Shown: positions 10,720 through 22,145 of the stretch, in pieces | How the letters are laid out: the number at the start of each line of letters is the position of its first letter | Position numbering within the stretch: the first letter of the stretch is position 1 | Assembly (NCBI GenBank): GCA_023213395.1 | Contig: CM041465.1 | Span: forward strand, 132,439,741-132,503,740 | Source: Cycas panzhihuaensis | Taxonomy: Eukaryota > Cycadophyta | Direction of reading: 5' to 3' | DNA: 64,000 nucleotides | Made by a program: the position numbers and the translations under genes | The notes under the pieces: generated by a model | The model's input: only the letters and a program-made list of their open reading frames with translations | What the model was told of the DNA's origin: nothing | The model's database searches: none

Positions 10720-11664
10720 GTGCAAACGAGAAGCGGAAAAGCCACAAACATAACAGACAATGCAAATTTTCCAGACCCATCAGTGGAAAAGAAGAGACTA
10801 CAGGAAGCTGTTGATGCAATACAAGAGGCGACAAGGACAGTACAATTGGATGAGATGGAACAAGCAAATCGATTTAAAGGAAAGGTATACCAGAGAAGAT
10901 CATTAGCACACAAAGAGCAAAATCCTTGGCAGAAATTGCAAATTGTAAAGGAGCTGCTAATGGAATCAAGTATATCTATTCCTATATCTGTGATTTTTAA
11001 ATGGTGGGAAGCTAATTATTTTCTGCATCATATGGAAAAACCAGTATTAAGAACAATGAAGATGGATGCAATTGACCCATGAGTTCCAATGGTGTTGTTG
11101 GGAACCTTGATTTGCAAAACAGTGGTGGATGGGGGATCAGGAGTAAATGTACTCCTTGAATCTTCTTGGATCTCTTTGGGACGGCCAAAACTGGTTTCCT
11201 CAGATTATACAATTTGGTTAGCTAACCAATTGCAGGTTCGACTCATGGGGTCCTTATTGAATATCCTGGTAACTGTAGCAGGAATTACAGTTCACCTGGA
11301 TTTTGCAGTTGTCAGAATGCAGGATCATAGTAAAACATATCCAGCACTGTTAGGATGACCATGGTTGCTGGCGACAAAGGCCTTGCAGGATTGGGGAAGA
11401 TTGACTTTTACCTTGCATTCTGCAGGAAAGAAAGTTGTACTGCCTCAGTGTTCAGATGGTCCACGTGTTGAAAAAATAGAAGATGAAGATCGAATGTCCT
11501 CAACAACAGCATCAATAGCTACGACAGTAAGTCCCTGTTCGGAGACAGCATTTCAAGCATTGAAGACCCCTCCACAGATTGCGAATGAGACTTCATCTGC
11601 ATATACATTAGGCCGTTACAATCAGCTTGGGAAGAAACCGGAGAATCCTCAAAATGTTACCTGA
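10720..11664 (+). pseudogene. Retropepsin-type protease region of the Tat-type element
   Basis: One frame runs from the end of gag through the aspartic protease, broken by TGA at 11080-11082 and 11356-11358. The active site reads VVDGGSGVN at about 11122-11148; D-G-G in place of D-T/S-G is usual in the Athila/Tat group. The second stop falls within the expected Gly-Arg-Pro-Trp motif at the protease end. Both stops are explained by CGA to TGA. The enzyme would cut the Gag-Pol polyprotein. A frame change near 11660 leads to the linker before RT. Confidence 0.85.
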
Positions 11665-13275
11665 TGGAATTGTGTTTGGATGAACCAAGTAAAGGTAACA
11701 ATATATCATGGGATTCTAAAGAAGATGATGTAATTCTTCCTTTTAATAAAATACAAAATGATTGCTTGTATGAATTGTCTAAAAATACGGTATGTTCTGA
11801 AGAAGATTCTAAAGAAGAAAGGAATTTTCCTAGAACCTACTCTGTTGTTGAATATGGGAATAAAGAAATTTTGCAGGCACCAGCTTATGAATTAAACTCG
11901 GATGGAAAATCTATTCAGAGGGAAAAGCTCCAGCTCAAACCCATTAATGTGGGGACGGAGGACAATCCCAAGTGTATACAATTAGGTGATTATTGGGAAC
12001 CTACAATAATGTAAGAAGCTACCGTTCTTTTTCAAGAATTTAAGGATGTCTTTGCATGGTCTTATAAAGACCTAAAAGGAATTCCCCCAGAGTTAGGAGA
12101 ACACAGAATTGAGCTGATGAAAAACACAAAACCAGTAAGACAAAGACCTTACAGGATGAATCCATGCTATAAGGAGCAAGTAAAAATAGAATTAGATAAA
12201 TTATTAGAAGCCGGATATATATTTGAGGTAGAAAACAGTGAATGGGTAAGCCCGGTGGTGGTAGTACCCAAAAAGAATGGGAAGTTACGCATATGCGTTG
12301 ATTACAGAGCTTTGAATAAAGCAACGAAGAAAGATCCATTCCCCATACCCTTCACCGAAGATGTGCTGGAGAAAGTAGCGGGACATGAAATTTTCTCATT
12401 CACAGATGGATTCAGTGGTTATTGCACTTGAGGATCAGTTGAAGACAACATTTGTTACGGAATGGGGGACATATGCATATAGGGTCATGCCATTTGGGCT
12501 GACAAATGCTCCCGCAACCTTTCAAAGGGTGATCTTAAACATCTTTAGGAAATTGTTGGGGAAAGCAGTGGAGGTATTTTTAGATGATTGGACTCTGTAT
12601 AGTACAATAGAAAAACATTTGTCTCAATTAAGGCTAATGCTAGAATTGTGCAGGGAAGTAGACTATGTTTAAATCCAGAAAATGTACCTTTCTGGTACCA
12701 TTTGGATCATTCTTTGGGACATATTGTCTCGAAGGAAGGATTGAAGACCCGGCGGCAAAGGTGGAGGTGATTTTGAGATTCCTGTTCCTCAAACGCCAAA
12801 AAACCTTAAAGGTTTCTTAGGAATGACCGGTTATTACCGGAAATTTATAAGAAATTATGCTCAGATAGCCCATCCTCTGGTCCTTCTTTGAAAAAACCAC
12901 TAAGTGGGAATGGACACGACAACAACAACTATCTTTTGATGCTCTGAAGAAGAAGATAGTTGAAGCTCTTGTGCTTAAATTTCCAGACTGGAACAAACCG
13001 TTCCATGTCCATGTAGATGCATCACTGTATGCCATTGGCTGTGTGTTGGCCCAATCGGAAGATGAAAAAATAGATCTTCCAATTGCCTTTGCAAGTAGAA
13101 AGTTGACATCCGCTGAGCGTAACTATACCGTTACCGAATGGGAGGGATTAGGCATGGTGTATGCCCTACAGAAGTTTCGGCATTACTTGTTGGCAAATCC
13201 ATTTGTATTTTTTGTGGATCATCAGGCTCTTCAATACTTGATTAATAAACCAATTAGGGGAGAATTAGTCAGCTA
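11664..13275 (+). pseudogene. Reverse transcriptase and RNase H of the Tat-type element
   Basis: A linker ORF (11664-12014, ending in TAA) leads into RT. Visible are SPVVVVPKKNGKLRICVDYRALNK at 12250-12318, MPFGLTNAPATFQ at 12487-12525, and the catalytic FLDD at about 12579-12590. A short deletion plus frameshift near 12425 removes the residues after FSGY. The RT connection is in another frame (12666-12890, [17 protein letters not shown]). RNase H spans 12960-13270, with HVDAS and VDHQALQYL. It would copy element RNA into DNA and remove the RNA strand. At least three frameshifts inactivate it. Confidence 0.9.
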
Positions 13276-14622
13276 ATGTTGTTTCAGGAATTTATGTTTA
13301 AAATTGTGGTAAAAAAGGGGGAGAAACACATTATACCAGATCAATTATCACGAATAAAAAACAATGAAACAGGTAAGGGAGTATTTGATGATTTTCCAGA
13401 TCATAAATTATTCTCAGTTGAGGCCGTGCCAGCATGGTATGAGGGAATCGCGGAGTATTTAACAACAGGACAAACACTTCAAGGATTGGAAAAGGTTGAA
13501 AGGAAAAGTTTTATTAAAAAAACTTTTCCATTCCAACTAATAGGTGGTATGTTGTATAAATTAGGACCTGACGGAATTCTGCAAAGGTGTATACTTCAAC
13601 ATGAAGTAGAATCATTGCTGAAAGAATCTCATGAAGGGATAGTTGCAACACATCACGGAGGAGAAGTCATAGCCAGAAAAGTATTAACAGCAGGATTATG
13701 GTGGCCCACACTGTTCGAAGATACAGAAAAGTGGGTAAAAACTTGTGATATTTGTCAAAGAGCAGGTAAGCCATCAAAACAGAACTTTATGCCACTTCAT
13801 CCCATATTAGCCCAAGCTCTATTTGAAAAATGGGGACTAGATTTTGTTGGACCAATCAGTCCACCGGCAAGAAAGACTAATGCAAGGTACATATTGGTAG
13901 CCACAGACTTTTTAACCAAATGGACTAAGGCGAAACCAATGAAAAGGTGTGATGTAAGAAGCATAGCTCGCTTCTTGTATGAAGTTATTATTATAAGGTT
14001 TGGTTGTCCTTTGGAGATTGTGTCTGATCAAGGAGGTGCTTTCCTGAATCAAACAATCAGATACTTGACTACAGAATTTTTCATTCAACATTGAAGATCT
14101 TCACCATATTACCCTAGAGCAAATGGGCAAGTAGAAAGTACAAACAAAATTTTGAAGATCGCCTTAATGAAAATTTGCAATGGACAACGAACTGATTGAG
14201 CAGAAAAATTGCATTCAGTCCTCTGAGCAGACAGAACGGTAAAGAAGCGATCACATAAACAAACACCATTCCAGTTGGTGTATGGATTGGAAGCTGTAGT
14301 TCCTCTTGAATTTCAATCTGAAAGCCTGAGAGTGGCACAATACCTCAGGACAGATCCCGAGATTTCCCTCGACCAGCGGCTGATCCAGTTAGTGAAGCTA
14401 GACGAAACCCGAGCACGAGCACTATGGGAATTAAGAATAGAAAAGAAGAGACGAAAAGCATGGCATGATCCCCACATCAAAAAGCCTGAATTTAAGGTAA
14501 ATGATTTGGTATTATTGTATGATAGTAAATTTAAATTTAAACCGAGAAAAATGAAAATTAGATGGTTAGGACCATATAGGATTCAATTTATTTATGAAAA
14601 TGGGGCGATTGCAGTTAGTTGA
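13276..14622 (+). pseudogene. Integrase of the Tat-type element, three premature stops
   Basis: One frame is open apart from TGA at 14092-14094, 14197-14199 and 14224-14226. It contains the RNase H tail with the DQLSRI motif, HHCC zinc domain (THHGG ... CDICQ), catalytic Asp in LDFVGP and VSDQGG, Glu in NGQVES, and GPY/F module WLGPYRI at about 14566. It is closely similar to element A at 1-1053. The third stop replaces the same Trp codon that is TAG in element A. All three stops fit CGA-to-TGA or TGG-to-TGA transitions. Confidence 0.92.
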
Positions 14623-14639
14623 TTGGATGACCATTGACT

Positions 14640-15270
14640 AAATTAGTCAATGGCAGTAGATTGAAATTATATCGAATGTAATAAAAAAAAAAGGGGGGTA
14701 AAATCATTGTCATTAAGAGACAGTACGAAGGCGGTACATGGAAACATGATATGTCCAACAGTGGACAGCAGAGATATGACCAGCAGCAATGACATAAGTG
14801 ACGGAAACAGACCGATGGTAGACTAATGGCGGGAATTGACGGCACGGCAACTAACAGCGGAAACTGATGGCAAACTGATGACGGAAATAGATCAACGGCA
14901 ATTAGATTGACGATAATGTGACCAACGGGAAATTGATGATGGGAATTGATCAACGGCAAACTAACGACGGACGGCGGGAAAGGACGATGAATTTGAAAAA
15001 GGCGTCGATGCGATTGACGGATGACGCGGAGGTGACCGCTCATAAATAACGTCATCATAACATGAGCGCAGAAAATCGTAATTATGATGATATTACAGTA
15101 TGATTAATTGAAGTCGTCAAATCGAAAAGGCAAGATAATAAAGCATATAACGGCCACAAACCGGTATGTTTACCGACGTTGTATTTCGCCCGCAGAATTG
15201 GGAGGTTGGTTTATCGCCATTTCATCACAGGTACCACAAATACAGTGACAGCAGTAAGGAGATTGAAAGG
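14640..15270 (+). repeat. Spacer with short degenerate tandem repeats (11-17 bp)
   Basis: Non-coding DNA between integrase and the extra ORF. From about 14780 to 14985, units like ACGGCAAACTG, ATGACGGAAAT and ACGGCAATTAG follow one another at 11-17 bp spacing. This is the same position as the repeat spacer of element A, but the sequence is unrelated. Confidence 0.65.
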
Positions 15271-16920
15271 ATGGCAGGTACAGTGGAAGAAATGGCGCCA
15301 GCAATCTTAGTCTGAGAAAATGATGACGCCCGAATTCGGGAAGAATGGCAGATGATCCCAGAAGACGACAAGAGATGCTAGTTAGTCTGTCAAACGGAAT
15401 TGCAGAAATTCATGACAGTAGGAGTGTTTGGGAACGCGGAAAAGTTCATGCAAAGAATACTTCCGCTGTTAGCTAAGTACCCGCAAATGGTACAGATAAC
15501 AAAGGAATTGTTAATGGCAGCAACGGGCCTGCCGAATAAGGGGTCAGAAATCCATCGAGATACTTTGTTATCTCGCGAAGAAGCAGCAAAGATTATGGGA
15601 GCAGCAAGCAAGGATGCGACGTCAGCCGGAATCAAGATAGCAGGGATAGAAGACCCTAATAGACGCTTCCTTGCCCAGTTCATTTTTCCAAAAATTATAC
15701 TTACGCAGAAAAATGCGTTTGCACCAAGCAACCTGCGAACAATGTTAAATGAGGTGGCCCAGGGAAAAGTATTAAACTGGGCAAGATTTGTAAAGCAGAA
15801 ACTTTTAGATGCTTTACAGGTCATTAGAAGATCTAGTAGAACTGTTCCCTTCTATTATGTTACAATTTTGCAAGGTATACTTTTATTTCAGTGTCCTAAC
15901 ATTAGTATGCCCAAACAGACTGAGCAGCAATCTCCCTTGGCCATGTGGACAAACGAGAAGGCAGGTAAGTGGGAAAAGGAACAAGAACAAGTACAAGCTT
16001 GGATAGAAAAGCTATATCAAGCGAACGAAATGGCGCCAGAAGTTCCACAGCCTGTGGCGCAGAAGGGGAAAGAGAAGGTTAACTGGGAGTCGGGAGCAAG
16101 TTCAAGAATTGAGGACACATCTACAGTAGCAGAGGAAGTGAGAGAAGAAAGAGTTCAGGAAACGCCTGAAGTGGCAAAACATGGGAGAGAAGGAAGGTGT
16201 CGGAAAGACAGTAAAATGTAAACTGTAGCACAAGAGAAAAGGAAACGAGAAATAATAGAAATATTGGACAACCAGCCACCGGAAGTGGAATTCAATACGA
16301 GCAAGGAGGTATTGGAAGAAGGATTAGATCCAATGGAATGCGATGCACAGGACGTTGCAACTTGGAGAACATCCTTTCTGGCAAAAGTAACCAGGCAGTT
16401 GGTTACGAAACTAGAAAGTAGGGCCAAACCGCCAGATGAATCTTTGAAAAAGATTCATCAGATTACGGAAAAGAAATTGGAATCCCTTAAAGCATTTATA
16501 ATGGAGTGGGTGGACGATATTAATGAAATCGGACCACAAGCGAAGGAGTTTAGAAGAAGATTTGACAAACACATTCCAGCAGATATGCAACTGGTTTATC
16601 ATCGGCTGGGAGCATGGATTATAAAATCAGATGAAGAATCAGAGCGATGTAAGAATCTTTGGAAAGAACGCAAGGCATACAGGGAACATTTGGAGTTAAC
16701 AGAGAGAGTCAATATGGAACTCAACCAAGAAATTGACCGCCATAATCGGAGAAAAACCAACACTGGCCTTGCTGGATACAATGCAGGATGTAGTGATGTT
16801 ATGTAAATATTTGAAAAAGAATGGACTGAAGATACCTCCTCATATCGCTGAGCCATAAATGGAATATATATGCCGCGAAAGAATAAAGATAAAGGAGGCC
16901 CAAAGAAGAAGTTAAAATCA
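15271..16920 (+). pseudogene. Extra ORF downstream of pol in the Tat-type element (about 510 codons)
   Basis: An ATG at 15271 (MAGTVEEMAP) opens a frame running to 16806, broken only by TGA 15313-15315, TAG 15379-15381 and TAA 16219-16221, each explained by one C/G transition. The first half has an AATGLP core, FLAQFIFPKIILTQK and GKVLNWARFVKQKL, paralleling the extra ORFs at 1689-2960 and 3855-4890. The second half is charged and helical (16264-16806), with a frame change near 16750 after which coding-like sequence continues to about 16915. Length, position and long open frame argue for selection while the element was active. It may be related to plant-mobile/plant-transposon-protein families, which a profile search would settle. 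Function unknown. Confidence 0.75.
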
Positions 16921-16954
16921 TGGAATTTTTGTGAACGAATATGTTACTCGTTCA

Positions 16955-16973
16955 AAAGAGGCGGCCGGGAAGA
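16955..16973 (+). promoter_or_regulatory. Polypurine tract of the Tat-type element
   Basis: A purine-rich stretch (AAAGAGGCGGCCGGGAAGA) lies immediately before the 3' LTR. It would prime plus-strand DNA synthesis. Two pyrimidine pairs interrupt it. Confidence 0.7.
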
Positions 16974-17651
16974 TGTGTGTGGGTAAAAGTGTTTGATTTT
17001 GCTGCTACAACTGCTACGGAATTGCTACGGTCGCTACAATCGCTCTGGTCGCTACTGAGATCGCTACAATCGCTATGGTCGCTACGGATCGCTACAATCG
17101 CTCTGGTGGCTACTACGGAACTACTACGGAGCTGCTATACAAGTGCAAAGAATCGCTATTCAAAAGCGGCAACTACTACGCGATCAAGGGTAATCGCTAT
17201 TCAAAAGAATCGCTACGCTGATCGCGGCAACTGCTACACAACTGCGGTGACTGCTATGCAACTGCGGTGACTGCTACGCAACTACGGCAACTGCTACCTA
17301 GCTGCTATTCGGGCAGAAAATGGGTCTATCCGGGCAGCGGACAGACCAATGACAGCTACAAAGAAGTAACTTATTAGTAGGAAAACAGTGATGTAACTCC
17401 TATATTTTGTATATAAAAGTTGAAACCGCAATGTGCGGAAAACGATCCAGTCTGCATGCATGTATTGTATTAGTGCTGCGCCACGTGTTAGGGCAGCCAT
17501 TTGTATTGTTCTGACAAGCGTCTAGTTGTGAGAGGACCAAACGCAGCGCCATGTTTCTGAATGAAAGCAATTCCGGATGATTTTACCCCCAAAGTGTGCG
17601 TCTTTCTCTTCTGCATTTCTGTATGTTACGAGTATGATTGAGGCACACACA
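16974..17651 (+). mobile_element. 3' LTR of the Tat-type element
   Basis: 678 bp, TGTGTGTGGG to GAGGCACACACA. Its U3 (about 16998-17300) is a dense array of CGCTAC and TCGCTACAATCGCT units. A TATA box lies at 17410-17419. The target duplication GTCCA follows at 17652-17656. Confidence 0.93.
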
Positions 17652-17656
17652 GTCCA

Positions 17657-18191
17657 AAACCAACATGTACTTGTTGTAAAGTGAATTCTAAGTGCTAAAT
17701 ACCATAGTTTCTTTATCGCTATATAAATAGAATATTATAAATGGAAAATCACCTTTTGTGTGGTCTTCAACCAAATACTATAGCTATAAATTGAGTGTTG
17801 CATGCAATGTCTTATTCTTCAAAAAAAGCACTTCTTGCTATCTCTCATAATTTAAACTGTCCAGTTATTACTCAAAAATTGGAGTTCATTTTCTGCCCTT
17901 TACACTGCTTGAGGGTGAAATCCATTCCACTAGTGGGCCACAAACTTGGCATGCTTTTTCACCACCTAATATTTTTTATGGTCTTTGCTTTTCCTATAAT
18001 ACCACTTGTTGCTTTTGAATGTGAACTTCCAATAATTCTACAATGCTAGTTTCCATACTTTCACATTATCTAAACTTTTGCCTTTCATTTATAACGACCC
18101 TTTGATGATGATGATCCATTCTCATTACATGCATTTTATTCACTTATTTTCTTAATTTAGTTGGCACCCTCTTGCTTGAGAACCTTAGGTG
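17657..18191. other. Intergenic AT-rich DNA
   Basis: No coding or structural signal that I can support. The last five bases (AGGTG, 18187-18191) are the left target duplication of the next copia element. Confidence 0.6.
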
Positions 18192-19119
18192 TGTTAAGAT
18201 ATAATGTTTTATATAGACATTCTTAAGGGTCATGTATTAAACCCCTCTTCATGTAATAAAGACAAGTGTCCAACACATGCCATACAGATAGAGAGTGGTT
18301 ATATATATATAGATAGATAGATATTGAGAGAATCTCTCTCACATAATCAAGTATTCCATTTTCATATTGTGAGTTTGTCTAACATGGTATCAGAGCAGGG
18401 CAAATCACTCGCCTGATAAAATTGTGAGAGGAGGTCTACTGTCAAAGAAAGGCCAGAAGGGACTAAGGAATTTTGTTGAAAGCACTTTAATACAAGTCAT
18501 TGAATCTTTTAAGACAGTGTGTGAAGCAGTTAGAGTACAAAAAAGACTGTTGTACGGACCTATACGAACGTGTACGAATAGAAAAATTTGAAGTGCTAAA
18601 AATTGCACCAAATTTCACCAGGAGGGACGTCTTTGCAAGGCTGTTATTTTCTTCAACGGGGTCGAAGTCATCTGAGATCGTTTTTAGGGACTTTTGCTCC
18701 TTTTCTACCCATGCGAGTTTGGAGTGATTTTTAAAGATTTTTCTCAAAATTCTTCCTCAGACTAAGTAATAGTAGACGTAATCTCTTCATCTCTTAAACG
18801 TGCTTCTGTTGAGTCTAATTTTGAGAAATTTGACTAAAGATTTTTCCAATTAAGAGCATTTTACTTTAAAACCTTAACTGCCCTTTTTAGATTCTTGGGC
18901 CTGTTTCTGTGCAAGCAGAGGAAAATTTCCAAAAAATATTTACATATTCAGACTCCTCTCGTCGAGATCTATCTTTTGAGACTACTTTTCTTTGAAATCC
19001 ATATACTTGTACTTTTGTACGGAATTTTGTACAGCCATATGGCCAACCTATTCTGGGCCACATTAAGAAGTCTGATACCTTTTGCACTATCCTTAAGATA
19101 TCCTCTTCCATTCTAACAC

Positions 19120-20650
19120 TAAATGATCAAGGTAAGTTGACTGAAACCAACTATTTTGTGTGGAAAATCAAAATTGAAACCCTATTAAGAGCAAAATAGT
19201 GCATGGAACATAGCAGAAGGGGTAGAAAAAAGACCCAGTGATGCAACTGCACAACCCAATTGGGATGATAGAGACAATACAGGGATAATAATTTCGAAGT
19301 TGTTTGTTTTTGATCCTCTCTTAGTATATGTTGAAAGGTTAAACTCAACTGTAGAAATTTAGAATGTGTTTTCCAATTTGTATAGTCAGAAAAATCATTT
19401 TAGGGTTGTGGCTCTCATAGAAGAGTTGTTTAAATTACATATGAAGGAGAAGGAGAGCATTTCAGAGTTTGTTCATAAAGTAACTTCAATTAGAACTGAT
19501 CTATTGCATGTTGGTGCAAATTTGCCTAAACAAGAACTCACTAAAATGATTGTGAATAAACTTTCGAAATCCTTTGACAATATGGTAAATGTTAAACCTT
19601 ATGTTTACATGTTAAGTATATGTACTTTATTTTCATGTATTATTTGTACTTTTGTACTTTATGGGGTGACTTATCACTTAAGTGATAAAGTGCACGCCCA
19701 CATTCTTTTTTAGTGACACAACATTGTCACTTAAGGGTCAAATGACCCTCATGCACTTTTGCTCACTTGAGAGCCCAAAAGGACACATGTCCTACATGCA
19801 AGGCATGTGGCTTGGATGGTTGACACTTGTCAAACATCCAATTCCTTAGGTCTCTTTAGTAACTCTATATATTGAGACCATTTGTCTTGTTTTTCATATA
19901 GAATTTGAGCTATATTGTTATGCTGCCAGTTCGCCAATCAAACTAATATTCGTTTGGAGATTGGACCAATTCCATCTCCTCCTCATTTTGGCATCATCTT
20001 GCTCACGCTCTTTCATGTTTAGTCTTTTATCCTGCTTTATTTGAATAGCTTTCATTGTTTAGTATAGATCTCCTTGATTCTAGAACTAGAGAGGAACAAA
20101 GTTCTAGATCTTGGTTTATTGAAGGCTAAATTCCATTTTCAACAATAAACACAATAACTAATAATAATCAAACTACTACAATGTCGCTTGATACTCTGAC
20201 AAGACTCGTCCTAAAGCAAGAACAAAGAAACAGGAGGTATGAAGAAGAAACAAAGATAGAAGATTCCTTTCTATCCAAGCTTAGCCTAGGTCCCAGAGGA
20301 TGAGAACAAACAAGAGGTTGCAGTAGGACTCCAAATACAAGAAGCCAAGCTAGAGGCAGGTGACAGGAAAACAAGGGAAGAGGACGATCAATTCCTCCTA
20401 GAGATGCAAGAGTATACTTTAACTATGGAAAACTAGGACATTTTTCAAGTAACTGCAGAGCCTTCGATGTCTGCTATCATTATGGGTAGGGAGGTCACTT
20501 TCCATATCAATCTTTATAGAGGAGAGTCGAGATACAGAGAGGGAAAAGACCTGTTGGCAACTACTACAAGGAACAAACCAACTTCGATGAGGATGAAGAA
20601 GAAACTGCGTTCATAGTTGCACTCACTGCTAGCCTTGAAGATGAAGATGT
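19120..20650 (+). pseudogene. Copia gag of element I, split by a solo LTR
   Basis: The first part (19120-19589) reads ETNYFVWKIKIETLL, then VYVERLNSTVE and FVHKVTSIRTDLLHVGANL in shifted frames, typical of the copia gag helical domain. The frame resumes at 20150 after the solo LTR. In the zinc knuckle (about 20410-20460, YFNYGKLGHFSSNC) the first two Cys are now Tyr, as expected from G-to-A changes; a second knuckle is also broken. It would have formed the particle shell. Confidence 0.82.
19590..20144 (+). mobile_element. Solo LTR related to the LTRs of element H
   Basis: 555 bp starting TGTTAAACC and ending TTTCAACA, homologous in reverse to the LTRs at 29547-30124 and 36420-36999. It shares the TTATCACTTAAGTGATAA palindrome and a TTGGATG...CATCCAA inverted repeat. 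Flanks are GTAAA (19585-19589) and ATAAA (20145-20149), a target duplication with one transition. No internal element sequence is present, so it formed by LTR-LTR recombination. Confidence 0.85.
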
Positions 20651-21973
20651 TTGATAGGTTGTGAAGAATGGTTTGAATCACTAAAACCTTATTATTCTAA
20701 CAAATCAGTAAAGTTAAGAGATAAATATCCTCTCAACATCAAGGGGATTGGAATAATAGCAATTGAAATGAAAGGAACTATTCAAAAACTTGGCAATGTA
20801 CTTTTTGTACCAAGGTTGAAAAAGAATCTTCTCTTAATTTCATAGTGCAGGAAGAAGAAACTGAGAACCATTTTTGATGAAGAAGGCTTCTGTTACATTT
20901 TAGGTATGAAAAAGGCAGGCACTATAATTGCTAAGGAAATAGAAAGCAATGATCTGTACAAATTGCTCTCTAACCCTATTATTGCTAATAAAGATGTAAA
21001 GGCATATGCTATTACAAATGTTGATAATAATAAACTCTGGCATTTGAAGTGTGGACACATTTTTTCTAATCGATTAGAATTACTAAGGAATTCAAAAATG
21101 GTAGATGGATTTCCTAATGCAACATTTTATTCTTTTGTCTGTAAAAGTTGTTTACTTGGAAAACAACATTGCCTCCCATTTCAAAAAAGTGAATGGTGTG
21201 CAAAAAGCAAATTAGAATTGGTACACACTGATCTATATGGACCTACCACTCCATGCTCAATCAATGGTGCGAGATATTTTTTCAATTTTATTAATGGTTT
21301 CTCTAGGAAGGTTTGGATTTATTTTCTCTATAGTAAACCAAAAACTTCTGAAAAATTAAAACAATTCGTGGCAAAAGCCGAATTAGAATGTCGAAACAAA
21401 ATAAAATGCATTAGATCAGATGGAAGAGGCGAGTATATCTCAAATGAGTTCTAAACTTTTTGCAGAACTCATGGGATACGCCGACAAATTACAACTTCCT
21501 ATACACCTCAGTGAAATAGGGTGGCTGAGCGAATGAATCAGACAATTATGGAAATGGCTAGAAGCATGGTTCAAGATAGACAGATCCCAAAAACCTATTG
21601 AGCAGAAGCTGTGAACACAATTGAATATCTAATAAATCAGAGTCCACCATAAGGCTTAGGCAAAATAATGCCAAAAGAGGCATGAATGGGATATAAGCCA
21701 GATGTAAGCAACCATAAAATCTTTGGCTATCAAGCCTTTGTATACACTTTAGATAAAAAAAGGTCAAAGCTTGATTGTAAAAGCATAGAATTCATAATGA
21801 TAGGTTACAATAAAAATTCAAAAGCCTATAGGTGTATAGACCCAAAAACAAACAAGGTCTATGTAAGTACAGATGTTATATTCAATAAAAGAGATATTGT
21901 TGGAAGTTCATTGCCATACCAGAAAATCGAAGAGCCCCACAAAGAAGACTTCAACAGAAGTACTTCCTCTTAA
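20651..21973 (+). pseudogene. Copia protease remnant and integrase of element I
   Basis: The protease is recognisable only from after its active site (CEEWFESLKPYY to GNVLFVPRLKKNLL, 20660-20845); the catalytic Asp-Ser-Gly segment is missing at about 20650. Integrase follows: zinc domain WHLKCGH ... CKSCLLGKQ (21039-21170), catalytic HTDLYGP and RSDGRGEY, then after stops the Glu of AERMN near 21528. The C-terminal part is at 21686-21973 (IGYNKNSKAYRCIDPKT). Stops interrupt the core from 21452 on. Confidence 0.87.
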
Positions 21974-22145
21974 AGAAATATCAAGAATCACATCAGAAGA
22001 TATAGGAACAAATGAAGAGGAATAATCAGAAAGGGCACCCTCGCCTCGCAAAGATTCAAGCCCTGAAGAAGATGAAGAAAGGAGAACATCTTCCGAAAAG
22101 ATACCTAAATGGTATTTTAAAATCATTGAGGAAGCTAAAGGAGAT

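Larger units (their letters stand above)
8533..10720 (+). pseudogene. Tat-type gag polyprotein, multiply frameshifted
   Basis: A likely start ATG is at 8533 (MPPKVNSLKK), but a stop follows in that frame within 20 codons. The N-terminal part is charged, with low-complexity Lys/Glu and 23-residue repeats (8935-9141). The capsid-like region is at 9620-10100 (FDGCGDPRDHLALF, then FLDKFQRLRDP in another frame), with frameshifts near 9775 and 10045. C-terminal zinc knuckles follow: CEICKRENHNTWEC near 10382-10425, a damaged one just before it, and CEECGPADHEWANC at 10603-10644. A TAG at 9091-9093 replaces the CAG of sister repeats. A 25-bp duplication near 10545 shifts the frame again. Gag would form the virus-like particle and bind the RNA genome. 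Confidence 0.85.
7852..17651 (+). mobile_element. Complete but inactivated Tat/Athila-type Ty3/gypsy retrotransposon (9.8 kb)
   Basis: All structural parts are present. The 5' LTR is 7852-8467 and the 3' LTR 16974-17651, both beginning TGTG and ending GAGGCACACACA. Target duplications are GTCCA at 7847-7851 and 17652-17656. There is a tRNA-Asp-type primer site, gag, protease, RT, RNase H, integrase, a repeat spacer, an extra ORF and a polypurine tract. The order protease-RT-RNase H-integrase defines Ty3/gypsy. The DGG protease motif, the primer type and the extra 3' ORF point to Tat/Athila. Several frameshifts and transition-type stops inactivate it. LTR divergence looks considerable by eye, so the insertion is old. 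Confidence 0.95.

Noticed and set aside
592-14226. Stop-codon readthrough or recoding in integrase
   Set aside because: Stops are of several types, occur with frameshifts elsewhere in the element, and fit simple transitions.
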